64,000 nt of DNA from Blasia pusilla (GCA_050084515.1 CM114275.1:6076001-6140000); one strand, 5' to 3'. Shown: positions 11,691 through 23,650, counted from the stretch's first letter. Program-made: numbers and translations. The notes: a model not told the origin generated them from the sequence alone.

Positions 11691-12600
11691 CGCTTTAAAT
11701 CAAGGCTCGTTCCATATCAATACCTGTAGGGTTGACGAAAGATCGACGTATCACTAGCCAACTCAATTCGTATCCCGGGACCCTTCAACGGTACTCAAGT
11801 CTCCCATACTGAAGGCAAAACAATTGACGTGCCCTCTCAAAAACCTATGAACTCCCCTAGCCAATGCCTCTACAGACCCTGTAGGCAATGCTCCAACTCG
11901 TGGATGTGATGATATGGATGACACTCGCATCCGTCTCTACTCAGCCATATCTAGGCTGACTATCCATGTGAGATAGTTGAGGTCCATCGCATGCCCTAAC
12001 ACCTATCTCTGGGATGCCTCAGTCATACCTAGCACAGCCGTCATACCCGTAGCGAACCCCATGGTGCGCTCGCGCTCATTTGTTGTAGGCTCCTCCAATG
12101 CTCGGGTCACCTCATCCCAAATCATGCATGGCCCGCCCTAACGAAAGACATAGGATGCTGGGAAGCTCACCAACATAGGTAAGGCTGCCCTAAACTCCCC
12201 CACCCTATTGGCCATCGCGAACGGTGGTCTATCATCCCGCGTCACCACCTCAGATTGACGCCTTGAGCCCAAAACTGTGAGATGTGGTGCTCTTTGGATT
12301 CCATCGTATGCTCGACTCAGTACCTTTGATGGGATCGGATTCGTCCACCATAGTCGTGGACGATGGGCGCGTGATCTAACTCTCGCTGCATCTAACAACA
12401 TAGCAAGTCCCAACTAGGACCTTACCTGATGCACACTCGTCATCACATGTGGACGAGTGTCTCCCAACAATGATGCGTTCTCCAAAATGTACGCTGGAGA
12501 ACATGTCTGACTCTCGTGCAAGTATCGTACTACTCGTAGCATCTCCCAAAATATTCCCAGACCTCGGATCCTGCAATCCGAACCCTCGGCCAGTTGATGA
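11691..12600 (-). pseudogene. E1 C5-cytosine DNA methyltransferase, C-terminal half
   Basis: Downstream of the LTR fragment the minus strand reads IFWEMLRVVRYLHESQTCSP, then ILENASLLGD (motif VI, with ENA where E2 has ENV). Next come LDAARVRSRAHRPRLWWTN (motif VIII region), DDRPPFAMANRVGEFRAALP, FPASYVFR, ERERTMGFATG and, after a stop, VLGHAMDLNYLTW (motif X region). Motifs I and IV, including the catalytic PCQ, are absent because the element is truncated. The stretch 12413-12138 is open and in frame with RT. These enzymes transfer a methyl group from S-adenosylmethionine to carbon 5 of cytosine. This copy cannot be active. It independently confirms that the domain belongs to this element family. 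Confidence 0.75.
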
Positions 12601-12607
12601 ATGATCC

Positions 12608-12735
12608 CGTCGTGCACATACATATCGCTACACAACATACATCGCTGTCACCAAACACACACGATCCCATACTAACTCATGACATCCAAACAACAAGACA
12701 AGAAGTACCAAAATATCTCTAATAAAACAAGATCC
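12608..12735 (-). repeat. LTR 3'-end fragment upstream of E1 coding region
   Basis: From CGTCGTGCACATAC this matches LTR B from its TGTCATGCGCATAC end through GAAGTACCAAAATATCTC to about AAACAAGATCC, then breaks off. The orientation agrees with E1. No primer-binding site or gag lies between it and the methyltransferase, so E1 has lost its 5' internal region. Confidence 0.65.
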
Positions 12736-13560
12736 AAAAATATCCGTTGCGGATATAATAAAGAGTGGCTGTAACGGAATGAGAAAGAATATCTCGGTGT
12801 AAATCAAGGCCCGCCTATATTATTTTCATCCGCTTGGAATTTTTCCAAAATTTGAAAGTCAAACGTTTGGATTGTCTTGCTACTCTTGAGAATTAAGAGA
12901 AAAATCCTCTTTTTCGGATATTCGCTTAACTTCTAGATCTGTCGGTAACAACGGGTCAAAGGCGGTTAAAAAATAGTGAAGACCCGACTTAGGAGTGAAA
13001 CGTTAGAATTGAGACTTAGGCCGATCCTAATTTGAAATTATTTAGAACAATGTAATGTCATTACTCTTTTAAGATTTGAGTCTTTAAGAAAGGAAAAAAT
13101 AAGGAAAAATTGATTATTAAAATAATCAAACTTCTTCAGATTTGATATTCTTTTAAAAAATAATTTAAATGGAAAAGGAAAATTATTTTATGAACTAAAA
13201 TTAATTCATGCTTTAATTAGTGAATGTCATCTTGCCTAGAAACGGCAAAATAAATATTCTCTTAAACTTTTCATCATTTATGAAAAGTTTGAAGTTTGGG
13301 TATTATTTGAATTGTAATTTCTTAGAAAGTCGATTTTATTTTTATTTTAAAACTTAATAAAAGATTTTTTTAAAAAGATTTTTTTAAAAATAAAAGAGAT
13401 TTCAAAAATATTAAAAAATCATTTGCACTATGGTTTACTAACTAGTCTTCATAAGACGATGCCATATAGAACTTTGATTCTAAAAATTTTAGATACGAAA
13501 TTTAATATTATGAAGATAAGGAAAACGAAAAAAGCAAAACTGAGGTAAAGCTTTACATGG
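12736..13560. other. AT-rich sequence, no gene
   Basis: A-T rich with many homopolymer runs and only short frames. I see a small inverted motif (ATATCCGTTGCGGATAT) at about 12728-12753 but nothing diagnostic. Confidence 0.5.
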
Positions 13561-16405
13561 AAAAAAACTAAAAAAATTTGTTTCAAACAAAGTTCTGGAA
13601 GGAACATAACTTGTTCCCGGGAATAACATGCACGGAATCACATATTCACCGGGTGGAATGAAAAGTCCCCGGCGATTCGCCAAAAACTCCGCCCCGACCT
13701 TCTTCTACCAGAAGCGAGTTCAAAATCTTGATCATGCAAATATTGCAATCGATCAGTGCATATAGAAATGAGAAGCCGAGAAATCTTGCGTGATCGATGT
13801 GCGGGGAGCCAATAGCTTCGATAGAATTCTGAACTTCCGTCCATTGAACTTCAACATACTGTTATGTCCATATTTAGATCTCTCTGATTCTCGTCACACA
13901 CTCACTACTGCTACTATCTTGCAGTCATAACGTCCATCGCAACAGTCAAAGAAATTTAATGGTGCAGCGTTTCGAACCTGAAATGTCAGCCGTTGGGATT
14001 CATCCTCTGAATTCTAATGCACATAAGAGAGCAGAAATCGCTGGCGAAGCCTACCGTTGACGTCAGAGGCTTTCGTCAGAGAGCAACTTCGGAGACGAAG
14101 ACTTTTCGTCGAGGTATCAGGGAGAACCATCGGGCCTTTTCCAGCAACGTCACAACTATGGACCACTGCGAGACATCACGAGTCACCGGGATCCATAGGA
14201 CCTATTCCGATCTAAGTGGAACCCCAGGTCCCGCCACTCTTGTAAAGTTACTTTTCCTCCCCACGATTGGGCCGGCCGGGGCCCGCTCACGTGGCCGGGA
14301 AATGCACGTTTCCTCCCGCTTCTATTCATCCTCGGGTGAGAGTCGAGTTAAACGGGCTTAGCATAATCAATTTCAACAGGTGGAAGTCACCGTCAACAAG
14401 AATTCGCTTCTTAGAAAGATAAGAACATACCGAAGCGAAACAAAACCCATCCGGTCGGGAAAACTCCTAAGAACGGAACACGTTGCTTTCGATGGAAATC
14501 GTCTAGATGGGTGCTCTGTGATCCTAAGCCGTAAGATGGGGCGCCCATGTCCCGTCGGAATCAGTACACTTGCCCATCTGTGACGCAGCGAAGATTACTA
14601 TCATCGAACGGTTTGACTCTACGGCATAAGGTCAAGTCCGCGGGAATCGCCGTATTTCCTTCCAACTGTGACAACTGTCTCGTTCGCGACATACGTTCGC
14701 GGGTTGTACACGTTCTCCTCCTCCACAAACGGAGTAGAGGAGGAGAAGCTTTTGGCATTCCCTGAAGTCGGTTCTAGAATGTAAACGCGTCCGAGAATCC
14801 GAGCGTCCTCGGACTCGACCGGGTCTCAAACGAATTTGCAGTTTTAAGTAGTTACGCTCCATGCTCGCGTTTTTTGCATCTATCATTTTCCGTTTCCACA
14901 TCTATCCTCACCTAGTATGGCGACGGGAGGGATAGAAGGTACGATGATACGATCGCGCTCGATCGAGGCAGCCCGTTTACTAGTTAGCCTCCTGAATGTC
15001 TTCTAATGGTCAAGAGTCACATGTGTGACGTAACTGTGTCCTCCTGAGATGCTCGGCTTTCATCTCATGACTCGGATTGACTTGGTCTAATTTGGTGGTA
15101 GGATCCGACAGTCGCTTTGAGTTCGCGTTACGATATCGCGCGACTCGGATTTCATTTTGAGAACTGTTATTAGCTCTAAGTGAAAGCGAATCGAACTGGC
15201 CTCACACACATGTCGAATTGAAATCCGAGGAAATGAATCTTCGCTTGTGACGTAGATCCGAGAAGTTTTTGTTGTTTTACTTCATTCACTTACTTGACCC
15301 TCCTTTCCACCTCAACTCTCCAAGTCCCCAAGGTATTGGAGAAAATCAGACGACGCAACATCTCGAATTTCGAGTCTCTAAGTGTGGAACGCCTCGACTG
15401 ATAGAACGAATAGACGGCCTTGTGGCCAACCGGTCGTGAATAGATTGGCACGCCCATCAAAGCTTATGCTCGTTATCTCATGGCGTCACGCACGCCGTTG
15501 TAAGGACATTCATTCTTGAATCGATCTGTTCGTGACATTCGTGTATAAGTCTAATTATAATAGGCAGATTTTGAGTCGCGATCCTACAATCATGGTGAAC
15601 AGTAGTACGTATCCTCCGTCGACGTCGTCCGAATGACCCCGCTCGAATGGGACAGTCTCCCGGAGTCCGGACAAGAGGGGTTATATTTATGTTTGGACAA
15701 AATAGCACTCGGTCACACCGTCAATGATCGGAGATCCAGGGAGACCAGGGTTACGAGTAATCGTTGCCGGTTAACGTTTCAGTTCGGTTATTGTTATGCC
15801 GTCCCCGGTTATGAAATACCGGCAAGGTTCCCGTTAGAAACCTCCCCGGGGCCTACACCGGCAGATATGGAAAGGCGCAACACGATCAGCACAACCGAAC
15901 CAATCCCCACCAATTTTGAAGGCAGGTCTCTAGTGCTGTATCGAAGGGGAACTACCAGTTCAACTTCAACAGCCAATTGCAGTCAGTAAATAGGGCGTCT
16001 CATAATGGACGTCTTACGTTTATGTCCAGGGACATTTACTTTGGTTACATGCCGTACAGAGCATTGGGCGACCTAAATAGACGGGAAGAGGGCCGTATCT
16101 CCATAAAAAAAAGTTATGGATAAGACATTAGGGCCTCTGATTTGAGACGCTCTAATGTCTTAAGAACTCTTGTCCATCGAAAGCTAGACAATCACGACTA
16201 CTGCAGAATTACGCAAAGGTATATTTAGTTTATGATCGCGTATGATAATTTATTTAGTTGACACACATAGACTCGAACACAGAAAACTCCTATTCGAGTC
16301 TATTTCCGACTGAATAAATCAAGATCCAGACTTACCACATTTTGATCCCCTTAATCTACAAGAAATACTTCGAGACTAGCTTCATTTCGGGTCTCGGCCG
16401 ACCTC
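13561..16405. other. Unassigned, moderately GC-rich sequence
   Basis: Frames of 114 (14017-14361, +) and 118 codons (15633-15989, +) exist but have low-complexity, unfamiliar translations and no detectable partner exons, so I do not call genes. AAGACATTAG at 16131-16140 is repeated inverted at about 16161-16170, a 10-bp stem. Confidence 0.4.
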
Positions 16406-16455
16406 AACCTTCTGAACCGAAACCCATAGATCTATGGGTTTCGGTTCAGAAGGTT
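16406..16455. repeat. Perfect 50-bp palindrome, no loop
   Basis: The arms AACCTTCTGAACCGAAACCC... (16406-16430) and 16431-16455 are exact reverse complements meeting at AGATCT. Long loopless palindromes are unstable in most genomes, so this may be recent. It could also be an assembly or library artefact. Confidence 0.85.
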
Positions 16456-16995
16456 CCTTTCCAAGAGTCCAGGAATTTGTTCTTCTTTTGATTATGGGGG
16501 AGATCCCGCCGACTCGAATGATTGCATGATGGATTAACGTTTAGAAATTATTACTAACCTTCTAGTGGCATCTGCGAGTGACATACATTCGCAATCAGCT
16601 TGTTGTAGCTCCAGCTTGTTAGAAGAAGAAATGAAAGCTCACCCGCATGACATACATTCGCATTCATTCCTGTCTACTCATTTTAAACACAGGTGTGATT
16701 CTTAGAATGTATTCATGGATGCACTGATTTTCTACACTCTCGAATGTTCTATAGGACCGATGGACGTCCTTCCATCAGCTCATCATCCGCCCATCTTCTG
16801 ATCTGAGAGCTCCACTTGAAACTACTACCCTATTTCCATCCACTTAATGGGTTTCAGCATGTTTACTATAGGAAATTGAGCGTGTAGATCTCCATTTTCA
16901 GCGCAAGAGCAGAGGGGTTCTTTCTCTCTTCCGTATCAGAATTGATTGACTTCGCTACCCGGGGATTAGGTGCGCAAAGTTTTTTAATTGTGAGT

Positions 16996-17042
16996 TTCTT
17001 CCTGGATAATAGTTACTGTCAGACCCAATTATCCAGGAAGAA
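16996..17042. repeat. 15-bp perfect inverted repeat, 17-nt loop
   Basis: TTCTTCCTGGATAAT at 16996-17010 is exactly inverted at 17028-17042. There is no U-tract or neighbouring gene to support a terminator role. Confidence 0.7.
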
Positions 17043-18339
17043 TACTAAGAATATGAAACTTGACAAAATTTGCATGTGATGCTTTGAATTTTCATTCACA
17101 GTATCGTCTACAAAATTTCAAAACCATACTTACCGGTTATCTCTACATGGACACGATCAAACTCGCTCCTTTTACAATAGTTTTAACATGGATGACAATG
17201 GTAAAAGATCCGCACCTACAGTCTACTTTCCATCATAATTTCTTCAATTCCTGATTTTTGAGCTGCCACAAGTAAACCATTTGAGGCCACTTCACCAAAC
17301 TGCATTCATCGCACTAGATGCAAAACAATTCAACAACTTTCCTTTCCTAGCTCACTGAAATGGTATTCGCACATCCTGCGTTTGAGCTGAACCAATCAAT
17401 CAATCAATCGTCCCCTTTCTGAATGCAGTCAATATCTCACTGTCTAAAATCAATGGATACCGTCAGCAACAGATTTCGTACAAGGTGTTGAACGTTTCAG
17501 GTAAGCGAAATTAACGAGCGGATTCTGGGCACACCTAAAAGACGAGTTGAAAATATCCATTCTTTGCTCAGCTGCCAATTATGGGTGCTCAAAATTACAG
17601 GAGCTCGAAACTTTCCAATACTTCACTCGAGTAAGATACATACTCAATGGGGTTCCATTGGACGAGTGCATTAATGGGCTCGTTGACCACCATAGCTATC
17701 ACTCGCTGCGAGTGTCTTTCTCCAATCTTCTCTCCCCTAGAATAAATACATCGACCACTTTCCTGGCAACAGAATGTGATTCTAATATAGTAGCCATCAT
17801 TTGCACTCATGAATGGTGACTCAGACAGAGCGAAGAACAAAGATAGACTGAGAGCCAAGATGGATAGTGAGCACGAACTGACACAAAAAATCTAAACAAG
17901 GATCTAATCTCTCAGTAATGCTAAAGTTTAGTCTGTTTCCTTTGCCGGTAGTTTCTATTATATGTGGCTTCCTTTCCTTGTTGCAGAGTGAGAGCTTTTC
18001 TTATTGTGAATTATAAACAAATTCGTACGGCCGCGTAACTTGAGGTCGATTGTATGTGAGTAGTAGCAGGACTCTCGGTTGCATGTTTCACATGTCTGCA
18101 TGGTCTCAAGGGCAAGGGAAGATTCTTCTTGAGGGAGTTATGTGGTTGAAGGTAATAGACACCTAAATGTGACTGTTCTGCTGGTATTGAAGGAACATTT
18201 TCAAAGTATGTGTTTCTGTCAAGAGAAGGATTTGGAGCTCAAGAGAGAATTGATGTGTCGATTGTATGTTCATCTAGCAAACCTAAGAGTGGTTTTTCTT
18301 CATGTTGGCGATCATGGAGAATGCAGCAGGGCCCTATGT
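17043..18339. other. Unassigned sequence
   Basis: No supported gene. Frames are below about 95 codons and unfamiliar. Confidence 0.4.
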
Positions 18340-18560
18340 TAATCCGGTGAACCTTTACCAGATGAGGAGGAACCGATCCTTATCTAATCCACTTCATGCA
18401 AAGATATCCAATTATGGAGAAAGTGGGAGTTTGTACCTCAATTGTTGTGCCTCGATATCCGGTAAACTCCTCACGAACTCTCACAAGCTTGGTGATCAGA
18501 ATTTGGAACAGAAGAAGCTCTGTTTACGACTACATGTAGCTTGAATCCCTGGCAGTTCTG
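18340..18560 (+). repeat. S2: partner of the inverted segment at 5060-5340
   Basis: It matches the reverse complement of 5060-5340 through blocks such as GCAAAGATATCCA, GCCTCGATATCCGG and TTGGTGATCAGAATTTGG. An 80-codon frame (18302-18544) crosses it, but another frame carries the residues shared with S1. Probably a decayed gene segment; family unknown. Confidence 0.45.
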
Positions 18561-19300
18561 GAGAGGTGAAATTTGTAAACAGTCCCTTGATATACGATTC
18601 AGGCTTTTGACTCCTGACCATGGGCTCCCGGACATCCAAAAAACTAGAGAAGAGACTTAGAAAAATCCTCTCAATTGTTCGCTAGTGCTCTTTTAACACA
18701 TCGCTGAGCTAGAGAAGGTGGCCCCATGTGGCTGGCTCCATGCGAGCTAGAGGACTACAATGTCAGAATTGGATCAACGGAGTAATTCAACCCCGTTGGT
18801 GAAATCGAGCTGATGCGCCAGAATAGTAGGTAGAGTTGAAATTATAGAGTAGCTATTGAGGAACGTTCGAAGTCTGAAGTGCCATAAATAGTCCAATGCG
18901 GACCCATTGCTTTCTAGATCAGTGCAGAGCCGTGGAAGTTGCAGGTTTACATTCCAATTACCACGAACTATGCATAGTACGTGGAATGCGACACCTTTTC
19001 ATTTGTGCATATCACTCAAACCTAAGCTCGAGGAAAGAAAAAGATATACTTGACTTGGCAAAACGTCTTCGACGTACTAAAATCAACATGAGGCGATTGC
19101 AGGAATGTTTGTTTCAAATGTGGTATCCCACCACCTCTTCAATTATTTCTTGTTCAAGAAGCTCTACAGGCACCTGTCTTTTTTCTTAGATTCACTCTGT
19201 GATCAAGCTGCTATGGCCGAGTAAGTGAGTACATAGTTGAAGAAGAAACCTGAATGGATAGGTCTCTAGAACTTGGGATTCTCCCCGTCCAGCAGTTGAA
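18561..19300. other. Unassigned sequence
   Basis: A 97-codon frame (18896-19189, +) has no recognisable domain. Nothing else is supported. Confidence 0.35.
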
Positions 19301-20005
19301 TAGGAAATCGGTACATCGAATATAAACCATGTTCACTTATGACGTTGAGCTAAAGGAAGATCATCAGAGGACAAAAGTTACATCTAAAACGGTTTGGCAC
19401 TTCCTCCGAGGAAGATCTTTGCTTGGGTTTGATGGGTATGTTTGGCCCCAGAGTTGACAGAACTGCCGTGATCGCTCTTACCGACTCGTCTGTCCTCTTG
19501 GACCTTGTGGTCACCATGCCAGAAACGCCTTCGATATAAAGCTCCCCGCCTTCGAGGAGTATGCTGCTCCTCGAGAGTGCGGAGTCCCGTCCCGCAAGCT
19601 GCTGCTCGTTGGTTCCTCGGACCTCTTGCTGTTCCCGGGCGCACAAATGGTCCACCACCCTTCTACTGCTGCCACAGCTGGGAGCTCTCCCAGGAGTGCG
19701 GCTGTCCTAGAAAATATCTCGTACTTACGTCTGATCCGGAAGCAACTTATCTGCAGTACACGATGAGGGAAAACTTTGCGACCGGACCAGTTTTGCCATG
19801 CAGATATTTCTTGACTGAGAACTTGAATCTGATGCACTGACTGAGTCTCATAAACAGAGAGGTAGCTCTCATCAATAAAAAATTAAACAGGGGCTGAAGA
19901 TTTCTAGGCAAAACCGTTTTAAATGTACCTTTTGTCCTATGATGATCTTCCTTTAGCTCAACGTCATAAGTGAACATGGTTTATATTCGACGAACCGATT
20001 TCCTA
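19301..20005. mobile_element. Foldback/MITE-like element with 98-bp terminal inverted repeats
   Basis: The arms 19301-19398 and 19908-20005 are reverse complements with about six mismatches in 98 bases. Both begin TAGGAAATCGG when read inwards. The roughly 510-base interior has no transposase. I could not find a convincing target-site duplication at the outer edges, so the superfamily is open. A non-autonomous DNA transposon is the simplest explanation. A frame crossing the interior on the minus strand (19658-19350) is not recognised. Confidence 0.7.
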
Positions 20006-21442
20006 TAAAAGTCATTCTCGGAATGTTCATTCCACGACTCAATCGTTGAACAAATCTTTGAACATGGATGGGAAGCTGAAAGAGAACCCTTCTGCCAATG
20101 GCCCAAACAGACGGATGTTCATCCCGTCTTTTGTGCCAACTTCTCAAAGGTTTCGAATGAACGCGTCTGCAAAGGGCCTATAGAGTTGCAACTTTGTATA
20201 TGGGTTCTAATTTGCGGCTGTAAGAGTCGTGCACGGACTGCTAAGGAGTCTCGCCACCACCCTAATTGAGAATTGTGTACACGCATAAGGAAACCGATTG
20301 TCTATCTCCCATACACTCATGTATGTCCCGCAGAGAAACTTAAAAAAGGAAAAGAAAAAAAAGGTTTGAAATGCAATATTTGGAGCTCCCGTGCGCTTTT
20401 GGCTCCGGCGGGATCCGTAGCCCAAAGTGAGGAATTTTTAAGGTAGTCTAAAATCATCCTTGCTCATTATAAGAATCCAAGCCCAATGGCACTAGTTAGA
20501 CTAGCAAATTGACATGTCCGAAAACGGAGTACAAAGAAAGGTGAGTCCAAAGTATGATAACTTACAAAGTTTTCTAGGGACATTTCTGCATGGGTCCATA
20601 CTGAAGGTACTTTTGTGACTGCCCACAAAAACTGAATAACTGATTCGAACTTCAACCAGACACCCATACAGAAATCTGAGCTCCTTTGCAGTCGCGTGAA
20701 TGAATAGAGGGAATCAGGGAAAATCCTTCAGGTGATGCCAATGCCTACCTTGCAATTGAAGCGGCTTGAATCAACGAAGATAGCCTAGACGATACCGTCT
20801 GGATGCTTGGTACCGAGCTGAAAACAAATCTGGCTGTAGCAGCAAAGGTGCCTGTCACGGACGACGTAACAGTTAAGAATAGCAAAGAAAAGTTGGCGAA
20901 AGATCTTTCTGTTAGAAGGTGGACCAAAAAATGCAGGCGCAAGAACCAACGAAGGCACCCATGAAGAGAATTTTGATAAGTCAATGCAAAAGCTTACCTT
21001 TCCAACAGTTCAAAGGGGACGAAGCAACGTGTTGTGTAGCTTCAAGTCATAGTAAGAAAGGAAAACCAAATACAGAACAAAAGAGAATAAAGCAACAATC
21101 GAATCGTCAAACGGAGATAGGAACAACCTCAACATTCAGGCTCCCTTCACCAGCAGCAGGAGTCATAAACGTATGACAAGGAAGAGAGCACACAGCGAAG
21201 AGGTGAAAGACAGAACCTGGTCCAGCTCATCGCGAAACAGTGTGAAAGAGTGCACAAGTAGGAGTACGATTGTATGCCTCCCCGAGAATTCAACAAAATG
21301 CCCCTAACTTGGAAAGTATAGACTGACTTTGACTCGCAGTATAGAGAACGAAACGAGTACTGATAAGCAGCGATGACAAAAAGTTAGAATCCAAAATCGT
21401 GTGGGAAGTAAAAATCCAAAAAATGGATTTTTTTTTCTCTCT
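20006..21442. other. Unassigned sequence
   Basis: No supported gene. Frames up to 85 codons look like chance. The 13-mer ACATTCAGGCTCC near 21132 occurs again near 21543 and, with its last base changed, near 21592. Confidence 0.4.
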
Positions 21443-21476
21443 CTTTTACCGCAGCAAGGTATTGCTGCGGTAAAAG
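21443..21476. repeat. 15-bp perfect hairpin, 4-nt loop
   Basis: CTTTTACCGCAGCAA (21443-21457) pairs exactly with 21462-21476 around GGTA. It is flanked by T/CT-rich and A-rich runs. Confidence 0.75.
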
Positions 21477-21561
21477 ATAAAGAAAAAAATGTTTTACATT
21501 AGAAGATCTTGAAGTATTCTTTTGACAGAAATATCTTTTTGAAACATTCAGGCTCCCTAAT

Positions 21562-21646
21562 GGTTCCGAATTCCAAATCTTACTTTTTAAAACATTCAGG
21601 CTCGACATTGTTTTAAAAAGTAAGACGTTCTTTGGAATTCGAAACC
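21562..21646. repeat. Imperfect inverted repeat of about 35-bp arms
   Basis: The outer part GAATTCCAAA and the inner part CTTACTTTTTAAAACA near 21568-21594 recur inverted at about 21608-21640, with a few unpaired bases between. It overlaps the left edge of R2. Function unknown. Confidence 0.6.
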
Positions 21647-23024
21647 AACCGAGTTCTTCCCGCTGCTTTGGGAGCATTCGGAGCTATCCGAGGGAGGAGA
21701 AATAAAGGGGCCTTGGCACGAGGCAAGCCTACATGTCCTACCTTCTTCATGGATTGAAGGCTCATGTAGAAGGTAGACTTAGAGAGCTCGTATTGCATTT
21801 ATGGCGTGACCTCACGTAGATGTACTCTTTTCCAAACTTTCACGGAGGAACACGGATTAAGACTTCGATGAATACAAGGGTCTAAAAATTCTACTAATGG
21901 TGGTTGGACAGCATTACGAGCAAACATGAGACTCTCGCTTTCGAAAGTGAAAACGGATACCAGGTACAATTGGAATTGTGACCTATGTGCTTATCGAATG
22001 CACATTGATCGTGTGAGAGCAAGTGTACATAGGGGGGACGCATCAACCTTCTTGAAAGCATCGTCTCCACGATGCCGATGAAGAACGTGGCGTCAGATTT
22101 CCAATTCCCAACTTGAAAGCTGCGCCCGCGATGCTCAAGAAATCGCAAGGCACTGATGGGGAGCGAGTGATCTGTCAATCGATGGATCGACATTTCCAGT
22201 TCCCCCTCAGAGTATTTAAGCGCGTGGAAATTAAGTACAATGCCTCGCGAGACACGCTACGTGTACATATATGCTCAAAAACCGTACAGGGACGGAGAAT
22301 CGATTGAATCAGGTCCCAGATCTCAGATCGATTCTTCTTGAGAGCATGTATGTACACGTGCTCCGGATCCAGCAAAGTCCCGCGTTTCACGCAGTTGTAG
22401 TCGTCCAAGCACCATGCCTGCGCTTTCTTGACCATCCGCAGGTGGAGCTTCCAAGGATAGGATGTGGTAATTACCTGATATGTAATCCATACATATACGC
22501 AGGATCATTGACGACCTGTCCACCGTGGGAAGCACGTTTGTAGAACTGGACTGCATCGGACCCAACATTTGACGCCTGTTGGTTGAAAATCTGATTTCGC
22601 CAGTCTAAGAACGGTCCTCCCCCTGAGAGCTTCAAAGCGAGAAAGCGTAAAAGTTCATATCGGCGACCTCATTATTATCATCACTTCTATGGACGTCGGG
22701 TTTATTGGGCAATAGCAAAAACATACGACCATGAGAAGTGGACCGAATGTTGGACGACATGAGAAACCCTTGATTGTTAGTGCACAATGAAAACGAAACT
22801 CACGCAGCCTGGCTGTGCATCAGATGAAATGGAATCCGGGTTGAATATGCAGAAAATGATGGATGATCTGCAAACTGGGCAGAAGCGTAGCGGAAATCGA
22901 ACGAGTCAAACAAAACCATACATGTACAAGTTGACTAGTAGAAATAGCAAAACGGGGGAGGAGACGGGGCAGGCAGTCAGTCGCCGAGTCAATCCTCGTG
23001 AATGAAATCGAAGTAAGCACTCAC

Positions 23025-23063
23025 GTCCGCATCCATAACATGGATGTTTCTCCGTGCGTCCAT
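23025..23063 (-). other. Predicted first exon of the R2 gene
   Basis: The 13-codon exon reads MDARRNIHVMDAD and ends exactly before GTGAGTGCTTAC. R1 has a 38-base counterpart (2233-2270) ending before GTGAGTACTTAC. R3 ends before GTGAGCGCGTAC at 39362 but has lost the start codon. Conservation of exon ends and donor bases in three copies is the support. Confidence 0.45.
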
Positions 23064-23126
23064 GGTCAGTGATACCCCCCTCTAGCTATCTCAAAGAGGA
23101 TCCTAAAGATGAAAGCCCACCCGTCC

Positions 23127-23134
23127 CTTTTATG
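23127..23134 (-). promoter_or_regulatory. TATA-like element of R2
   Basis: CATAAAAG on the minus strand, about 64 bases before the ATG at 23063, aligned with TATAAAAG in R1 and R3. Confidence 0.4.
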
Positions 23135-23455
23135 GTGGGTTGATTGAAACCTGCGCGAGCGACCATGGAGCGACATAAGATGTGATTCGACGAGCTCACC
23201 AGCAAATAGGTGTTGGCGCAGAAGGTTTGTGAGCTCGGTTGGAAGTCCATGGATGGGTGAAAAAACCCACCACAGACCTAGTTTGAAAAGTGAACAGTCG
23301 CAGTACGGCCTGCGAAGAAAATGAAGGACCGCCGAGCTAGCTCGACACCGCAAAAGTCACAGTGAAGTATAATCATATTTTCTGGGTGGAGTTTTAGGAA
23401 AGCACCGGTTTTGGGCTTAGCACATGAGTTCTTACCCTTCATTCGGTGCAATGGA

Positions 23456-23650
23456 TTAATACTTCGAAGCACCATCTATGGTGCAATGGACAAAGTAGCA
23501 GTTACGCGAGCGCGCATTCCCCGCTGCAGTGTGTAAAACTGGAGAGCTAGTCGGCCTAGCGGCATAGCTCTCGCCATCTCCAGCGAAGCCCGAGGTCCCA
23601 GGTCCGACAACTTTCTCTCGAATCCAGTTGCCTCCGACAGTGTCGATCAT
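23456..23650 (-). pseudogene. NHL-repeat-like exon
   Basis: The minus-strand frame (64 codons) starts MIDTVGGNWIREKVVG and contains GTSGFAGDGESYAARP followed by AAGNARSRN. The order of TV-G, GF-x-GDG, A-x-A-R and GN is characteristic of NHL repeats, which form beta-propellers in extracellular or membrane-associated plant proteins. Only one repeat is visible. R1 has the homologous DNA at 1648-1850 but with a stop and shifted frame, and there the GFAGDG motif is largely lost. The R2 frame ends in a stop after DGASKY, then a GTAAGA donor-like site follows. I infer a decayed exon of an NHL-domain gene; a chance match is possible. Confidence 0.35.

Larger units (their letters stand above)
9213..12735 (-). 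mobile_element. E1: truncated Ty3/gypsy element with methyltransferase and PHD remnants
   Basis: Read on the minus strand, E1 runs from an LTR fragment (12735-12608) directly into the middle of a C5-cytosine methyltransferase, then RT, RNase H and integrase, and ends in a damaged PHD finger. It is closely related to E2, and the two align across the whole pol region. Gag, protease and the N-terminal half of the methyltransferase are missing, and about 680 bases between RNase H and integrase are deleted. Several stops and frameshifts make it non-functional. Its value is that the methyltransferase C-terminus and RT share one frame here. LTR A at 8582-9212 is inverted relative to it and probably not its own. 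Confidence 0.8.

Noticed and set aside
8582-12735. DIRS-type retroelement (inverted terminal repeats plus a methyltransferase)
   Set aside because: DIRS elements use a tyrosine recombinase and, where present, an adenine-type methyltransferase. Here the integrase is a DDE gypsy type and the methyltransferase has the cytosine-5 PCQ and ENV motifs.
19511-19837. Minus-strand 108-codon frame as the transposase of the foldback element
   Set aside because: No DDE or zinc-finger motif, and overlapping frames of similar length exist on both strands.
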